From Flexivirga alba (lineage in GTDB: Bacteria; Actinomycetota; Actinomycetes; Actinomycetales; Dermatophilaceae), in contig NZ_JBHSWH010000001.1 in assembly GCF_042661025.1 (NCBI RefSeq), positions 1,178,001 through 1,242,000 on the forward strand: DNA of 64,000 bases, read 5' to 3'. The notes below the pieces were generated by a model. The model did not search any database, had not been told where the DNA came from, and saw only the letters and a list, made by a program, of their open reading frames with translations. Shown here piece by piece: positions 52,983 to 61,715 of this stretch (position 1 is the first letter of the stretch; every line of letters begins with the position of its first letter). Made by a program: the position numbers and the translations under genes.

Positions 52983-54188
52983 GTGGACCCGATACGCAAC
53001 CCCTACGCGCCCGGCGCCGGGCAACGCCCGCCAGAGCTGGCCGGCCGTGACGACGAGCTGCGCACCTTCGACGTGGTGCTGGAGCGCATCTCCCGCGGAC
53101 GTCCGGAGCGCTCGGTCGTGCTCACCGGCCTGCGCGGTGTCGGCAAGACCGTCCTGCTGAATGCGTTGCGATCAGCCGCTGTTCGCGCGAAGTGGGGCAC
53201 CGGCAAGCTGGAGGCACGCCCCGAGCAGCGCCTCCGCCGCCCACTCTCGTCGGCGCTGCACCAGGCGGTCCGCGAGCTCGGCCACTCCCAGCAGGAGGAC
53301 GTCGACCAGGTGCTCGGTGTCATCAAGTCCTTCGCTCAGCGCGACGCCGGCGCCAACGCCAAGCTGCGCGACCGGTGGAACCCGGGCATCGACGCACCGG
53401 CAGTGTCCGGCCGCGCCGACTCCGGCGACATCGAGATCGACTTGGTCGAATTGCTTTCCGACGCAGGCGGATTGGCTGCCGACATGGGCCGCGGCATCGC
53501 GATCTTCATCGACGAGATGCAGGACCTCGACCCCGAGGACGTGTCGGCGCTGTGCGCCGCGTGCCACGAGATCAGCCAGGCGTCGCTGCCGATCATCGTC
53601 GTGGGCGCGGGTCTGCCGCACCTGCCGGCCGTGCTGTCGGCGTCAAAGTCGTACAGCGAGAGGCTGTTTCGCTACGCCCGCATCGACCGGCTCCCGCGCG
53701 AGGCCGCGGACAAGGCGCTGCAGTCCCCTGCGCAGGAAGAGGACGCGGAGTTCGACGAACCCGCGCTCGAAGCGATGTATGCCGCCACCGGTGGCTACCC
53801 CTACTTCATCCAGGCCTACGGCAAGGTGGCGTGGGACGTGGCACCCGGCTCGCCGGTCAGCGCGGCCGACATCGCCGTCGCGGCACCCGCAGCCGAGACC
53901 GAGCTCGCGGTCGGATTCTTCGGATCCCGTTACGAGAGAGCCACTCCCGGTGAACGCGAATACCTGCGCGCCATGGCAGACGCCGCGAGCGACATACCCG
54001 ATGACGAGCGGGACGACGTCGAGTCGGTGCCGACCTCTGCCGTCGCCAGGGTGCTCGGCCGCAAGCCTCAGTCGCTCTCGCCCGCGCGTGACGCGCTGCT
54101 GAAGAAGGGCCTCATCTACTCCGGGGAACGCGGCCGCATCGCGTTCACCGTCCCGCATTTCGGCAGGTACCTCCGTAGCGTCAGCTAG
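52983..54188 (+). CDS. AAA/STAND-like ATPase with C-terminal winged helix, copy 1
   Basis: 401 residues from GTG, opening MDPIRNPYAPGAGQRPPELA. Walker A is LTGLRGVGKTVLL, Walker B is IAIFIDEMQDLDPEDV, and the sensor region is LPIIVVGAGLPHLPAVLS. A winged-helix-like C-terminus ends TVPHFGRYLRSVS. It is clearly paralogous to the next gene, which faces it tail to tail with a 4-base overlap. Function is unknown; the layout suits a DNA-binding or complex-assembling ATPase. Confidence 0.85.
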   Translation: MDPIRNPYAPGAGQRPPELAGRDDELRTFDVVLERISRGRPERSVVLTGLRGVGKTVLLNALRSAAVRAKWGTGKLEARPEQRLRRPLSSALHQAVRELGHSQQEDVDQVLGVIKSFAQRDAGANAKLRDRWNPGIDAPAVSGRADSGDIEIDLVELLSDAGGLAADMGRGIAIFIDEMQDLDPEDVSALCAACHEISQASLPIIVVGAGLPHLPAVLSASKSYSERLFRYARIDRLPREAADKALQSPAQEEDAEFDEPALEAMYAATGGYPYFIQAYGKVAWDVAPGSPVSAADIAVAAPAAETELAVGFFGSRYERATPGEREYLRAMADAASDIPDDERDDVESVPTSAVARVLGRKPQSLSPARDALLKKGLIYSGERGRIAFTVPHFGRYLRSVS

Positions 54189-55402
54189 CGTGTTCGCCGA
54201 CGGCGCTTCAGCTCGGGTACCTCTAGAACCGGGACCGCGCGCATCATGAACTTGTCGAAGTGGGGCACAGTGAAGGCCGCGTATCCGAATTCCGGTGTAT
54301 AGAGCAAGCCCATGTTGATGAGCTCAGCTCGTGTAGGTGCGAGATTCTCCGACGTCCTGCCCATTCGTTCGGCAACGTCTGCTGCTTTCTGCGCATCAGG
54401 CCCGAGCTCGGCCATCGCCCGCAGGTAGGCGCGTTGCAGGGCAGTGGCTCTGTCCAGGCGGACTCGAAAGAACGAGCCGTCCAGTTTGGCTTCGTATGCG
54501 TCGGCAGCGTCGCGTACATTGCTGAGTTCGACCCTGTTGCCTTCCGCGATCGCCCAGGTGACGTAGCCCAGTTCTTGCAGGAAATACGGGTAGCCGCCCG
54601 TGGTCTTGACCGCCTCGGTGAGTGCTTCGACAGACCAGGTGACGCCCTCGTCGTCCGCCGGCATTGTCAGCGCTCGGCGAGCATCGTCAGGACTCAGGTT
54701 GCTGATGGCCGGGAATTTGAAGAGACGTTCGGCGTAGGACTTCGCGTCGCCGGCGAGCTCGGCGATCTGGGGGAGGCCTGCGCCTACCAACGTCACCGGA
54801 AGTTTGCGCTGCACCATCTTGTGCAGGGCTTCGATGAGCGCCTCGAGCTGGGCGCGGCTGAGGAACTGCACTTCATCGAAGAGCAGGACCACCCCATGGC
54901 CGTGCTCCTTGGCCGCCTCGCCGAGGGCGATGAACACGTCAGTGAGGTCGGCGGCAAGGTTCTGGTGGTCTGCGAATCCTTCGGCCGCATCGACATCGAG
55001 ACCGAGCGCCCAGTTACCGTCAGCAGACGCGCTGAGAGTGAACGACTTGAGCACTGCTGCGGCGTGGTGGAACCGCTCCGTCCACCGAACTTTCGGCGAC
55101 AGATCGAGAAGCGCAGAGCGCAGGCGGGTCGCCAGGTCCAGGCGGAACTCGGTTTCATCGTGCTTACTGACTTCGAGCTCGACGACCGTCCATTGAGCGG
55201 CGAGTGCCTTGGTCCTGAACTGGCCGAGAAGCACTGTCTTACCGACGCCGCGAAGTCCTGTGATGATCATCGACTGCTCGGTCCGACCGCGTTCCAAACG
55301 GGCCAACAGTAAGTCGAACGACGCCAGCTGATCGTCGCGGCCCACCACGGCTTCGGGCTCGGCGCCGGCGTTTGGGGTGTAGGGGTTGCGCAGCGGATCC
55401 AC
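54185..55402 (-). CDS. AAA/STAND-like ATPase with C-terminal winged helix, copy 2
   Basis: 405 residues starting at GTG, opening MDPLRNPYTPNAGAEPEAVV. Walker A is ITGLRGVGKTVLL, Walker B is VVLLFDEVQFLSRAQL, and LPVTLVGAGLPQIAELAG matches copy 1. It ends in FTVPHFDKFM plus a basic tail. The two share motifs in the same order and the same opening and closing blocks, so they descend from one gene. The upstream region is strikingly AT-rich. Confidence 0.85.
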   Translation of the reverse strand: MDPLRNPYTPNAGAEPEAVVGRDDQLASFDLLLARLERGRTEQSMIITGLRGVGKTVLLGQFRTKALAAQWTVVELEVSKHDETEFRLDLATRLRSALLDLSPKVRWTERFHHAAAVLKSFTLSASADGNWALGLDVDAAEGFADHQNLAADLTDVFIALGEAAKEHGHGVVLLFDEVQFLSRAQLEALIEALHKMVQRKLPVTLVGAGLPQIAELAGDAKSYAERLFKFPAISNLSPDDARRALTMPADDEGVTWSVEALTEAVKTTGGYPYFLQELGYVTWAIAEGNRVELSNVRDAADAYEAKLDGSFFRVRLDRATALQRAYLRAMAELGPDAQKAADVAERMGRTSENLAPTRAELINMGLLYTPEFGYAAFTVPHFDKFMMRAVPVLEVPELKRRRRTR

Positions 55403-55582
55403 GCGTCCACCTTACGTACTTTAGAAGAGATTATCCAGATCTAATAAAGAGCTCTAAGGTTACTAAGGCGAGTTGTGGTCGAGACTCGGCACACCCGACG
55501 CTGGTTTCGCCGCGGCGGCCGGCGGCAGAGCCGGGCACGTGGACGCAGGTCGCCGTCGCCAACTTGAGCGGCCTACTCAGCG
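55403..55582 (-). promoter_or_regulatory. AT-rich promoter region of the second ATPase
   Basis: Bases 55410-55470 are the AT-richest stretch here (e.g. AGATTATCCAGATCTAATAA), unlike the surrounding GC-rich DNA. The GATTATCCAGATC portion has approximate symmetry. It probably carries the copy-2 promoter and may be horizontally acquired. The rest of the stretch holds nothing I can assign. Confidence 0.4.
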
Positions 55583-55747
55583 ATGCGGAGCATGAGCGCG
55601 TCTGCGAGGTTGTTCGGCCCCCACCGCCGGGATGAGGCACGCCGTCCTCGTCGCACGCTGCGTCTGCAGCTCGACCTGCCCGTTGTCGACGCGGACCATC
55701 GCCGCGTCCTTGCCGTGCTGCGGTTCCTGGGAGTATCCCGGGACTGA
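55583..55747 (+). CDS. Short possible ORF upstream of abiEi
   Basis: 54 codons, ending LRLQLDLPVVDADHRRVLAV and LRFLGVSRD, whose composition resembles a real protein end. It shares the reading frame of the AbiEi gene that follows, separated by a stop at 55745. No family or ribosome site is recognised. Confidence 0.25.
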   Translation: MRSMSASARLFGPHRRDEARRPRRTLRLQLDLPVVDADHRRVLAVLRFLGVSRD

Positions 55748-55786
55748 CTCTCCCATGGGTCACCGCGACGCGCACCCGAGCACGGC

Positions 55787-56304
55787 ATGTCCCGAAGCTC
55801 GTTCTACCGCCACGCTCACGCCGGCGAGTACGAGAAGATTGCGCGCGGCCTCTACCTCCCTTCAGACGCAAACGCCGCCGACTGGGACTGGCTAGAAGCC
55901 GCCTCGCGCCAGCGCCTGGCAACCATCTGCTTGACCTCAGCCCTGGCGCACTACGACCTCATTGACGACATCCCCGCGGCGCTCGACATCGCCATCCCAC
56001 GCGGCACCCGGACGCCCGCGACCACCGGAGCCATCGAGTGGCACCACTTCGCGGAGGACACCTTCGAACTCGGGCGCACCAAGATCCGCATCCCAGGCGC
56101 GAGCATCACCATCGGCATCTACAGTCCAGAACGATGCATCGCCGATGCGTTCCGGCTACGCGGTACCAACGGATACGAACTCGGTCGCAACGCGCTGCGT
56201 GAGTGGCTGCGCCGCGGAGGAAACCCGCTGACCTCATGGACATCGCGACCAAGCTTCCCCGAGCGAAGGGCCCGACCCTGCAGATGCTGGAAGCAATCGC
56301 ATGA
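55787..56304 (+). pseudogene. AbiEi-type antitoxin, frameshifted near its end
   Basis: The frame from 55787 encodes SRSSFYRHAHAGEYEKIARG, typical of the winged-helix AbiEi antitoxin start, then IYSPERCIADAFRLRG and NALREWLRRGGNP. After that the frame is wrong; one more C in the CCC at 56224-56226 gives ADLMDIATKLPRAKGPTLQM and LEAIA, stopping at 56304. The usual first 30-40 residues may also be missing. AbiEi represses the AbiE operon and neutralises AbiEii. Confidence 0.7.
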
Positions 56305-56501
56305 CAACTGGTGACGAGGTCTTCAACCAACTCCAGCGGGCAGCGCGCTCATTCGCCGACAAGACTGACAGGCCGGCGCCGACAGCGGAGTACTTGAGCA
56401 GGCATGGGCTGGAGTCGTTCCTTGACCGACTCACACAGACCGCTCACGCCGAAGACTCCCGACGACCGACGACTCCTACTTCCAGTAGGATTCTCCCATG
56501 A
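56301..56501 (+). pseudogene. AbiEii toxin, truncated after the N-terminus
   Basis: It starts in the abiEi stop (ATGA) with MTTGDEVFNQLQRAARSFAD, then PAPTAEYLSRHGLESFLDRL and TQTAHAED, the normal AbiEii opening. The expected nucleotidyltransferase core (LKGG- and D-x-D-type motifs) is gone; sequence turns to SRRPTTPTSSRILP within 66 codons and merges into the next toxin-antitoxin promoter. The toxin cannot be functional. Confidence 0.7.
56474..56490. promoter_or_regulatory. Operator of the antitoxin/PIN operon
   Basis: TCCTACT-TCC-AGTAGGA is a perfect palindrome with 7-base arms, 8 bases upstream of the antitoxin ATG. Toxin-antitoxin genes are typically controlled through such a site. Confidence 0.65.
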
Positions 56502-56728
56502 CCGCCCACCACGGTGCTGAGAAACACTCGGTGACCATGCCCGCGGAGACCTCCGAAGGCGTGCGTTCACGGGTGGGTGCGCGCGGCTTCTCGGCATACA
56601 TCGCTGGCGCCGTTGCACGCCAGTTGGAGCGGGACGCGCTCGGCGACCTCCTCTCCGAGATGGAGGCTGAGCACGGTCCGGTTGACGAGGCCGAGGTCGC
56701 CGCGATCATGGACCGGCTGGCTACGTGA
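56498..56728 (+). CDS. Antitoxin of a PIN-type toxin-antitoxin pair
   Basis: 76 residues: HSVTMPAETSEGVRSRVGAR, FSAYIAGAVARQLERDALGD and an acidic C-terminal half (MEAEHGPVDEAEVAAIMDRL), the pattern of small actinobacterial ribbon-helix-helix antitoxins. It should bind the palindrome just upstream and cover the toxin. GTGA overlap with the toxin. Confidence 0.8.
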   Translation: MTAHHGAEKHSVTMPAETSEGVRSRVGARGFSAYIAGAVARQLERDALGDLLSEMEAEHGPVDEAEVAAIMDRLAT

Positions 56729-57138
56729 TCGTCCGCCCGCAGTCGATCCTGCTCGATGCGGAGGCTCTGTCAGCGTTGGCGTTGGGTGAGCGACGGAGGC
56801 GGGCCTGGGCGGAGGTTGCGCGTCGTACCGACTCGATCTTCTACGCCTCCACGGCCACCCTCGCGGAGGTCGCCGACGGGACATCTCGGGATGCGCGGAT
56901 ACGGCGGGTGGCCAAGCTGGTCCGCTTGGTCGAGGTCGACGATGCCATCGGCTATCGAGCCGGAGCGTTGCGTGCCGGCGCCGTAGGCCGTCGCAAGAAG
57001 CCACGCGACCTCACGGTTGACGCGATCGTCACCGCCACTGCGTCAAGCCTCGCGGCGCCAACTGTCGTGCTCACGTCCGACGCGGCCGATCTTGAGTTGC
57101 TGCTGATCGACGCCGACGTGCAGGTGATCGCGGTCTGA
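56725..57138 (+). CDS. PIN-domain toxin (VapC-like)
   Basis: 137 residues from GTG. PIN nuclease acidic residues: D11 in ILLDAEALSALA, Glu in TLAEVADG, Asp in TVDAIVTATA and Asp in TSDAADLELL. Such toxins cut RNA to arrest growth. It lies directly behind the antitoxin and converges on the MFS gene 9 bases away. Confidence 0.85.
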   Translation: MIVRPQSILLDAEALSALALGERRRRAWAEVARRTDSIFYASTATLAEVADGTSRDARIRRVAKLVRLVEVDDAIGYRAGALRAGAVGRRKKPRDLTVDAIVTATASSLAAPTVVLTSDAADLELLLIDADVQVIAV

Positions 57139-57147
57139 TCAGCGGTG

Positions 57148-58632
57148 CTACTCGGCCGGCGCGGACTTGGACGGGTCGCGAAGCAGCACCAGCGCGATCA
57201 CGATGCCGGCGACCACCAGACCGGCCGCGATGGTGAAGCCGAGGTGGTAGCCGGCGGTGAGTGCGCTCGCGTCCGGCACGCCGCCGTGGCTCAGGGCGCG
57301 GGTGCGGGCAGTCGCCGCGGAGGAGAGCACGGCCAGACCGACAGCTCCGCCGACCTGCATCGAGGTGTTGATCAGGCCCGACGCGACGCCGGCATCCTGG
57401 GCGGACGAGCCGGACATCGCGTACATCATCACCGCCGGTGCTCCGGCTGCGGCGCCCAGGCCGAGCACCAGTGCTGCGGGCAGGATGTCCGTCAGGTATG
57501 ACGCCTCGACCGGCACCCGGGTCCACAACGCAAGGCCGATCGTGATGGCCGTCATGCTGGCCAAGAGCATGGGGCGTGGCCCGAAGCGGGTGGTGAGCGG
57601 CTCGGCATACCGGACGGAGACCACCGCCATCAGCGCGGTGAGCGGGAGGAACGCAATGCCGGTGTGCAGCGCGTCATACCCCTGAACTTGTTGCAGATAA
57701 AGGACGCCGAGAAAGAACAGACCGAACATCCCTGCAACAATGAGGCATTGGATGAGGTTCGCGCCAACAACGTTACGGGAGCGGAAGATTCGCAGCGGCA
57801 GCAGCGGTGTCGTTGCCGCCGCCTGGCGCCATACGAACGCTGCCAGCAGAATGACGGTCGCCGCGATGCCGATGAGGGTGGCGCTGTCGGTCCAGCCGTG
57901 TTCCGCGGCCGGCTTCACGATCGTGTAGACACCGGTCATCAGCGAACCGGTCACCAGGGCAGCCCCCAGCGTGTCCAGCCCTGTGCCGAACCCGGTTCCC
58001 TGGTCGCGGGGGACGAATCGGACTGCGGCCACCAGCGTCGCGATGCCGATGGGCAGGTTCACCAGGAAGATCAAATGCCAGCTGGTCAGCTGGGTGAGGG
58101 CGCCGCCCGCGAGCAGTCCGATCGCACTGCCGGCCGACGCGACGAATGCGAAAACCCCTATGGCGCGGGCCTGTTCGCGCGGCTCGGGGAACATCGTGAA
58201 GATCATCCCGAGGATGACCGCCGACGTCATCGCTCCTCCGACACCCTGCAGGAACCGCGCTGCCACGAGCATGGTGCTCGACCAGGACAGCCCGCACAGC
58301 AGTGAAGCGACGGTGAAGACCGAGATGCCGGTCAGGAAGACGGTGCGTCGCGACACCAGGTCGCCGAGGCGTCCGGCGAGCAGTAGCAGGCCGGCGAAGC
58401 TGATCAGGTAGGCGTTCACGACCCAGGCCAGGTCCCCTTGCGCGAAGCCGAGGTCGCGTTGGATCGCCGGCAGCGCGACGTTGACGACCGTTCCGTCGAG
58501 CACGATCATCAGCATCCCGGTGCACAGCACGGTCAGCGAGATCCACCGTGCGCGAGCCGATTCGGTCGCAGGTGGATCCACCGCTCGCGCGGACGGTGTG
58601 GCCGGTTCGACAACTTCGACGACTGCAGACAT
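57148..58632 (-). CDS. MFS drug-efflux transporter (DHA2 type, 14 TM)
   Basis: 494 residues from the ATG at 58632, ribosome site GAGAGGACC. The motif GRLGDLVSRRTVFLTGISVF and PAIQRDLGFAQGDLAWVVNA mark a DHA2-type efflux pump. It exports drugs or metabolites by proton exchange. The start fits a helix-1 opening LCTGMLMIVLDGTVVNVALP. Its promoter faces the VOC gene. Confidence 0.92.
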   Translation of the reverse strand: MSAVVEVVEPATPSARAVDPPATESARARWISLTVLCTGMLMIVLDGTVVNVALPAIQRDLGFAQGDLAWVVNAYLISFAGLLLLAGRLGDLVSRRTVFLTGISVFTVASLLCGLSWSSTMLVAARFLQGVGGAMTSAVILGMIFTMFPEPREQARAIGVFAFVASAGSAIGLLAGGALTQLTSWHLIFLVNLPIGIATLVAAVRFVPRDQGTGFGTGLDTLGAALVTGSLMTGVYTIVKPAAEHGWTDSATLIGIAATVILLAAFVWRQAAATTPLLPLRIFRSRNVVGANLIQCLIVAGMFGLFFLGVLYLQQVQGYDALHTGIAFLPLTALMAVVSVRYAEPLTTRFGPRPMLLASMTAITIGLALWTRVPVEASYLTDILPAALVLGLGAAAGAPAVMMYAMSGSSAQDAGVASGLINTSMQVGGAVGLAVLSSAATARTRALSHGGVPDASALTAGYHLGFTIAAGLVVAGIVIALVLLRDPSKSAPAE

Positions 58633-58801
58633 GACTTCGGTCCTCTCGTGGGCCGGCAACCGCTGGTGGTCGCCGTTCACCAAAGACAGACCGGCCGCCT
58701 CAGCAAAACTCATCCGCGGCGGATCGATGAGTTTCGTCGCTCCCGCCGGTCAGTACCTCGTGAGACGCGCCCGCAGCGTGGCGTCATACGAAGGGACAGA
58801 C

Positions 58802-59224
58802 ATGAGCACTCAGACCAGCACCGAGCACACCGACACCGCAACGTCGGTCGGGCAGGTGACGAGTGTGCTGATCGGCACGCACGACGTCGACCGGCTGCGC
58901 ACTTGGTATGCCGAAGTGCTCCCGCCCCAGCGGGAGGAGCGGATGCAGCAGTACCGCGTTCTCGACTACCACGGGTTCTGGTTGTTCCTCGACCCTCGGG
59001 ACGACGTGCCGCCTGCCGCCGCCGACCCGCACCGTTTCCTGCTCAACATCGAGGTCGACGACGCCACGGCGGTGGCGCGACGCGCGGATAGCCTTGGTAC
59101 GACGTGGGTTTCGCCGCTGGAGGACCGCGACGGCAGCCTGTTCGGGACGATGCAGGATCCGGATGGCAACGCCATACAGATCATTCAGCTGAGCGATGCG
59201 GCCAAGAAAGAGATGGCCGACTGA
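58802..59224 (+). CDS. VOC-superfamily (glyoxalase-like) protein
   Basis: 140 residues, ribosome site AAGGGAC. A VOC fold: VTSVLIGTHDVDRLRTWYAE near the start, RFLLNIEVDDATAVARRADS and MQDPDGNAIQIIQLS, a typical metal-ligand end. It may be a bleomycin-type resistance or detoxifying protein; the substrate is unknown. It overlaps the sigma-factor gene by one base. Confidence 0.9.
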   Translation: MSTQTSTEHTDTATSVGQVTSVLIGTHDVDRLRTWYAEVLPPQREERMQQYRVLDYHGFWLFLDPRDDVPPAAADPHRFLLNIEVDDATAVARRADSLGTTWVSPLEDRDGSLFGTMQDPDGNAIQIIQLSDAAKKEMAD

Positions 59225-60255
59225 TGATCCGGACTGCCAGACTCAAGGGCGTGAGTGGGACCGACGCGTCGGCGATCGATGATTTCCCGACGCAGACCGA
59301 GGCATATCGTCGCGAGCTGTTCGCGCACTGCTATCGGATGATGGGCTCGACCCACGACGCCGAGGACCTGGTGCAGGAGACCTACCTCCGGGCGTGGCGG
59401 GCGTATGGCGCATTCGAGCACCGCGCTTCCGTGCGGACCTGGCTCTATCGCATCGCGACCAACGCCTGCCTCACCGCTCTCGACGGGCGAGCGCGTCGAC
59501 CGTTGCCGACCGGACTGGGCGCACCCAGCACTTCGGCGGCAGAACCACTCGAGGAGCGGCTCGAAGTGCCCTGGCTCGAGCCGGTGCCGGACGCACTCAT
59601 CGACACCGACACACGCGACCCGGCCGCCATCATCAGCGCGCGGGAAAGTGTGCGGCTCGCCTTCGTGGCGGCGCTGCAGAATCTGCCGCCGCTGCAACGA
59701 GCGGTGCTCGTGCTGCGTGACGTGCTCGCCTGGCAGGCGAGCGAGGTGGCCACCGCGCTCGAAACGTCGGTCGCCAGCGTCAACAGCGCCCTTCAGCGCG
59801 CGAGGGCACAGATGGCGTCGGCCCGCGTCTCGGAGAACTCCGTGGTGGTCGACCTGTCGGCCGAGCAGCGGGAGCTGCTCGAAAGATGGACGAATGCGTT
59901 CTGGGAGAAGGACATTGAGGCGCTGACCGCTCTGTTCACCGCCGACGCCGTCTGGGAGATGCCGCCGTTCGCAGGCTGGTATCAGACGCCGGCCGTCATC
60001 GCCGAGCTGATCGGCACCGCCTGCCCGGGACGACGCAACGAGATGCCGATGATCCCGACCTGGGCCAACGGGCAGCCGGCGTTCGGGCTCTACCTCAAGA
60101 CCGAGGACGGTTCCTTCGAGCCGTTCCAGCTGCAGGTGTTGCAACTGGAAGGTGCTGCCGTGCGGCATACAGCGGTTTTCTTCGACACCAGCCTGTTTCG
60201 CGTATTCGGCCTGCCGGATCACCTGCCCGCGGGCACCGGTGCGGGGTTGTCATGA
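59224..60255 (+). CDS. ECF-type sigma factor with C-terminal SnoaL-like domain
   Basis: 343 residues. Sigma region 2 (HCYRMMGSTHDAEDLVQETY, LRAWRAYGAFEHRASVRTWL) and region 4 (LPPLQRAVLVLRDVLAWQAS) are followed by a SnoaL-like domain (ERWTNAFWEKDIEALTALFT). This fits the TIGR02960 subgroup, whose extra domain takes the place of a separate anti-sigma factor. It overlaps the DinB-like gene by 4 bases and follows the VOC gene, so the three likely form one stress operon. Confidence 0.92.
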   Translation: MIRTARLKGVSGTDASAIDDFPTQTEAYRRELFAHCYRMMGSTHDAEDLVQETYLRAWRAYGAFEHRASVRTWLYRIATNACLTALDGRARRPLPTGLGAPSTSAAEPLEERLEVPWLEPVPDALIDTDTRDPAAIISARESVRLAFVAALQNLPPLQRAVLVLRDVLAWQASEVATALETSVASVNSALQRARAQMASARVSENSVVVDLSAEQRELLERWTNAFWEKDIEALTALFTADAVWEMPPFAGWYQTPAVIAELIGTACPGRRNEMPMIPTWANGQPAFGLYLKTEDGSFEPFQLQVLQLEGAAVRHTAVFFDTSLFRVFGLPDHLPAGTGAGLS

Positions 60256-60842
60256 GTATGGCGGCGCCAACGCTGAGCGCCGGGGTGGAGTTGTTCGACC
60301 GTGCCGTCGCGTACATGCGAGGCGTGCTGGGCGGTCTGTCGTTCGACGCGGACTTCGATCTGTTCGCGCCGACCCCCTGTCACCGGTGGACGATCGGTGA
60401 CCTGTTGGAGCACCTCGACGACTCGCTCGGCGCGCTCGAAGCCGCCGCGACATACGGGCACGTCGACGTCGTCGCGCAGGAGGCTTCCGGCACGGTTGGC
60501 CTCGGTCTCGTCGACCGGGTGCGACACCGCACGAGCACCGCGCTGGGCGCCTGGGTCACCGACACCAGCGAGCGGGTCACCATCGCGGACGTGTCCCTGG
60601 GCTCGGCGACCCTGGTCGCCGTCGGCGCGCTGGAGGTCGCCGTTCACGGCACCGACCTCGCTCGTGCCGCGCACCTGGGTGTCGCGTTGCCCGACGACCT
60701 GGCGGATGAGCTGCTGGCGGTGGCGCCGCTGATCGTGACCGACGCCGACCGCGGCATACGTTTCGCCCCCGCTGTTTCCGTGTCGTATGACGTCAGCCCG
60801 GCGCACCGGCTGCTCGCCTACACCGGGCGTGCGTGTATGTGA
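60252..60842 (+). CDS. DinB-like / TIGR03086-type metal-binding protein
   Basis: 196 residues. It follows the maleylpyruvate-isomerase/TIGR03086 layout: TPCHRWTIGDLLEHLDDSLG with a metal histidine, then GTDLARAAHLGVALPDDLAD with a second. These four-helix proteins act on thiols such as mycothiol or remain uncharacterised. Its start overlaps the sigma-factor stop. Confidence 0.85.
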   Translation: MSMAAPTLSAGVELFDRAVAYMRGVLGGLSFDADFDLFAPTPCHRWTIGDLLEHLDDSLGALEAAATYGHVDVVAQEASGTVGLGLVDRVRHRTSTALGAWVTDTSERVTIADVSLGSATLVAVGALEVAVHGTDLARAAHLGVALPDDLADELLAVAPLIVTDADRGIRFAPAVSVSYDVSPAHRLLAYTGRACM

Positions 60843-60858
60843 GTCCGGCTCCCGTTCG

Positions 60859-61707
60859 TCACCCGGCGGTGTCCCGGCCGAGCTGATCCAGCTGCGTCAG
60901 TCGGCGACGTCTTGCGTCGGGGTCGCGTTCGGCGACGGCGACGAGCAGCGCGTCGATCATCGCGAAGGCTGGGGTGAGGCAAGCGAGTGGTCCCGGCCCG
61001 TCGATCGAGGTAGTAACCAACGCGGTTGCTTCACGGGCCAGCGGGCTCAGATAGGTATCGGTGAAAAGGACCAGCTCGGCACCACGCGCAGTGGCGTCGC
61101 TGCCGAAGCGGATCGTGTCGCGTTCGTAGCGGCGGTAGTCGAACGCGACGATCGTGTGTCCATCGGTGACGTCCAGCAGCGCTGTCGCGCGTGCACCGTG
61201 TTGCGGCTCGACATACCGAACGCCGGGCCGCAGCAGCTGCAGACAGGTGGACAGGTACATGGCGAGGCCGGCCGAGATGCTGCCGCCGGTCACCAGGATC
61301 GGGCCAGGGGAGTCGGCCAGCATGGTGACCACGCGGTCGGAATCGCCGTCATCCGCTCCGTGTAGCGCGTCGATCACCGCACGCCCGATGTGCTGTTCAC
61401 AGCGTTGCAGCACCGCCGACGGGGTCCCGGGGTCACCAGGTGGATAGAGATCTGCGGGTGCTGCAGCCCGTGCAGAGAGCTCGGCGCGAAGTCGCGCCTG
61501 GAGGTCGGCATGGCCGCTGAAGCCGAGCTTCGCAGTGAATCGCACAACGGTTGGCGCGCTCACTCCAGCGAGACCGGCGAGCCCAGCCACCGATTGCAGC
61601 CCGGCAGCCGGGTAGTCCGCCAGGAGCGCCTGCATGATCTGCAACTCGGCCGCGGTGAGCTCGCGGCGATGGGCGCGCATCCGCTCCGCGACGGTCTTCG
61701 TCGACAT
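60859..61707 (-). CDS. RpiR-family regulator of the ligase/permease locus
   Basis: 282 residues. HTH (LQSVAGLAGLAGVSAPTVVR) then a SIS domain (GPILVTGGSISAGLAMYLST, DGHTIVAFDYRRYERDTIRF). It lies 8 bases downstream of the glutamine-synthetase-like gene on the same strand. It differs in sequence from the rpiR at 37197, and its SIS part lacks the usual SHSG loop, so its ligand is probably not a sugar phosphate (inference). Confidence 0.88.
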   Translation of the reverse strand: MSTKTVAERMRAHRRELTAAELQIMQALLADYPAAGLQSVAGLAGLAGVSAPTVVRFTAKLGFSGHADLQARLRAELSARAAAPADLYPPGDPGTPSAVLQRCEQHIGRAVIDALHGADDGDSDRVVTMLADSPGPILVTGGSISAGLAMYLSTCLQLLRPGVRYVEPQHGARATALLDVTDGHTIVAFDYRRYERDTIRFGSDATARGAELVLFTDTYLSPLAREATALVTTSIDGPGPLACLTPAFAMIDALLVAVAERDPDARRRRLTQLDQLGRDTAG

Positions 61708-61715
61708 ACGGGCCG

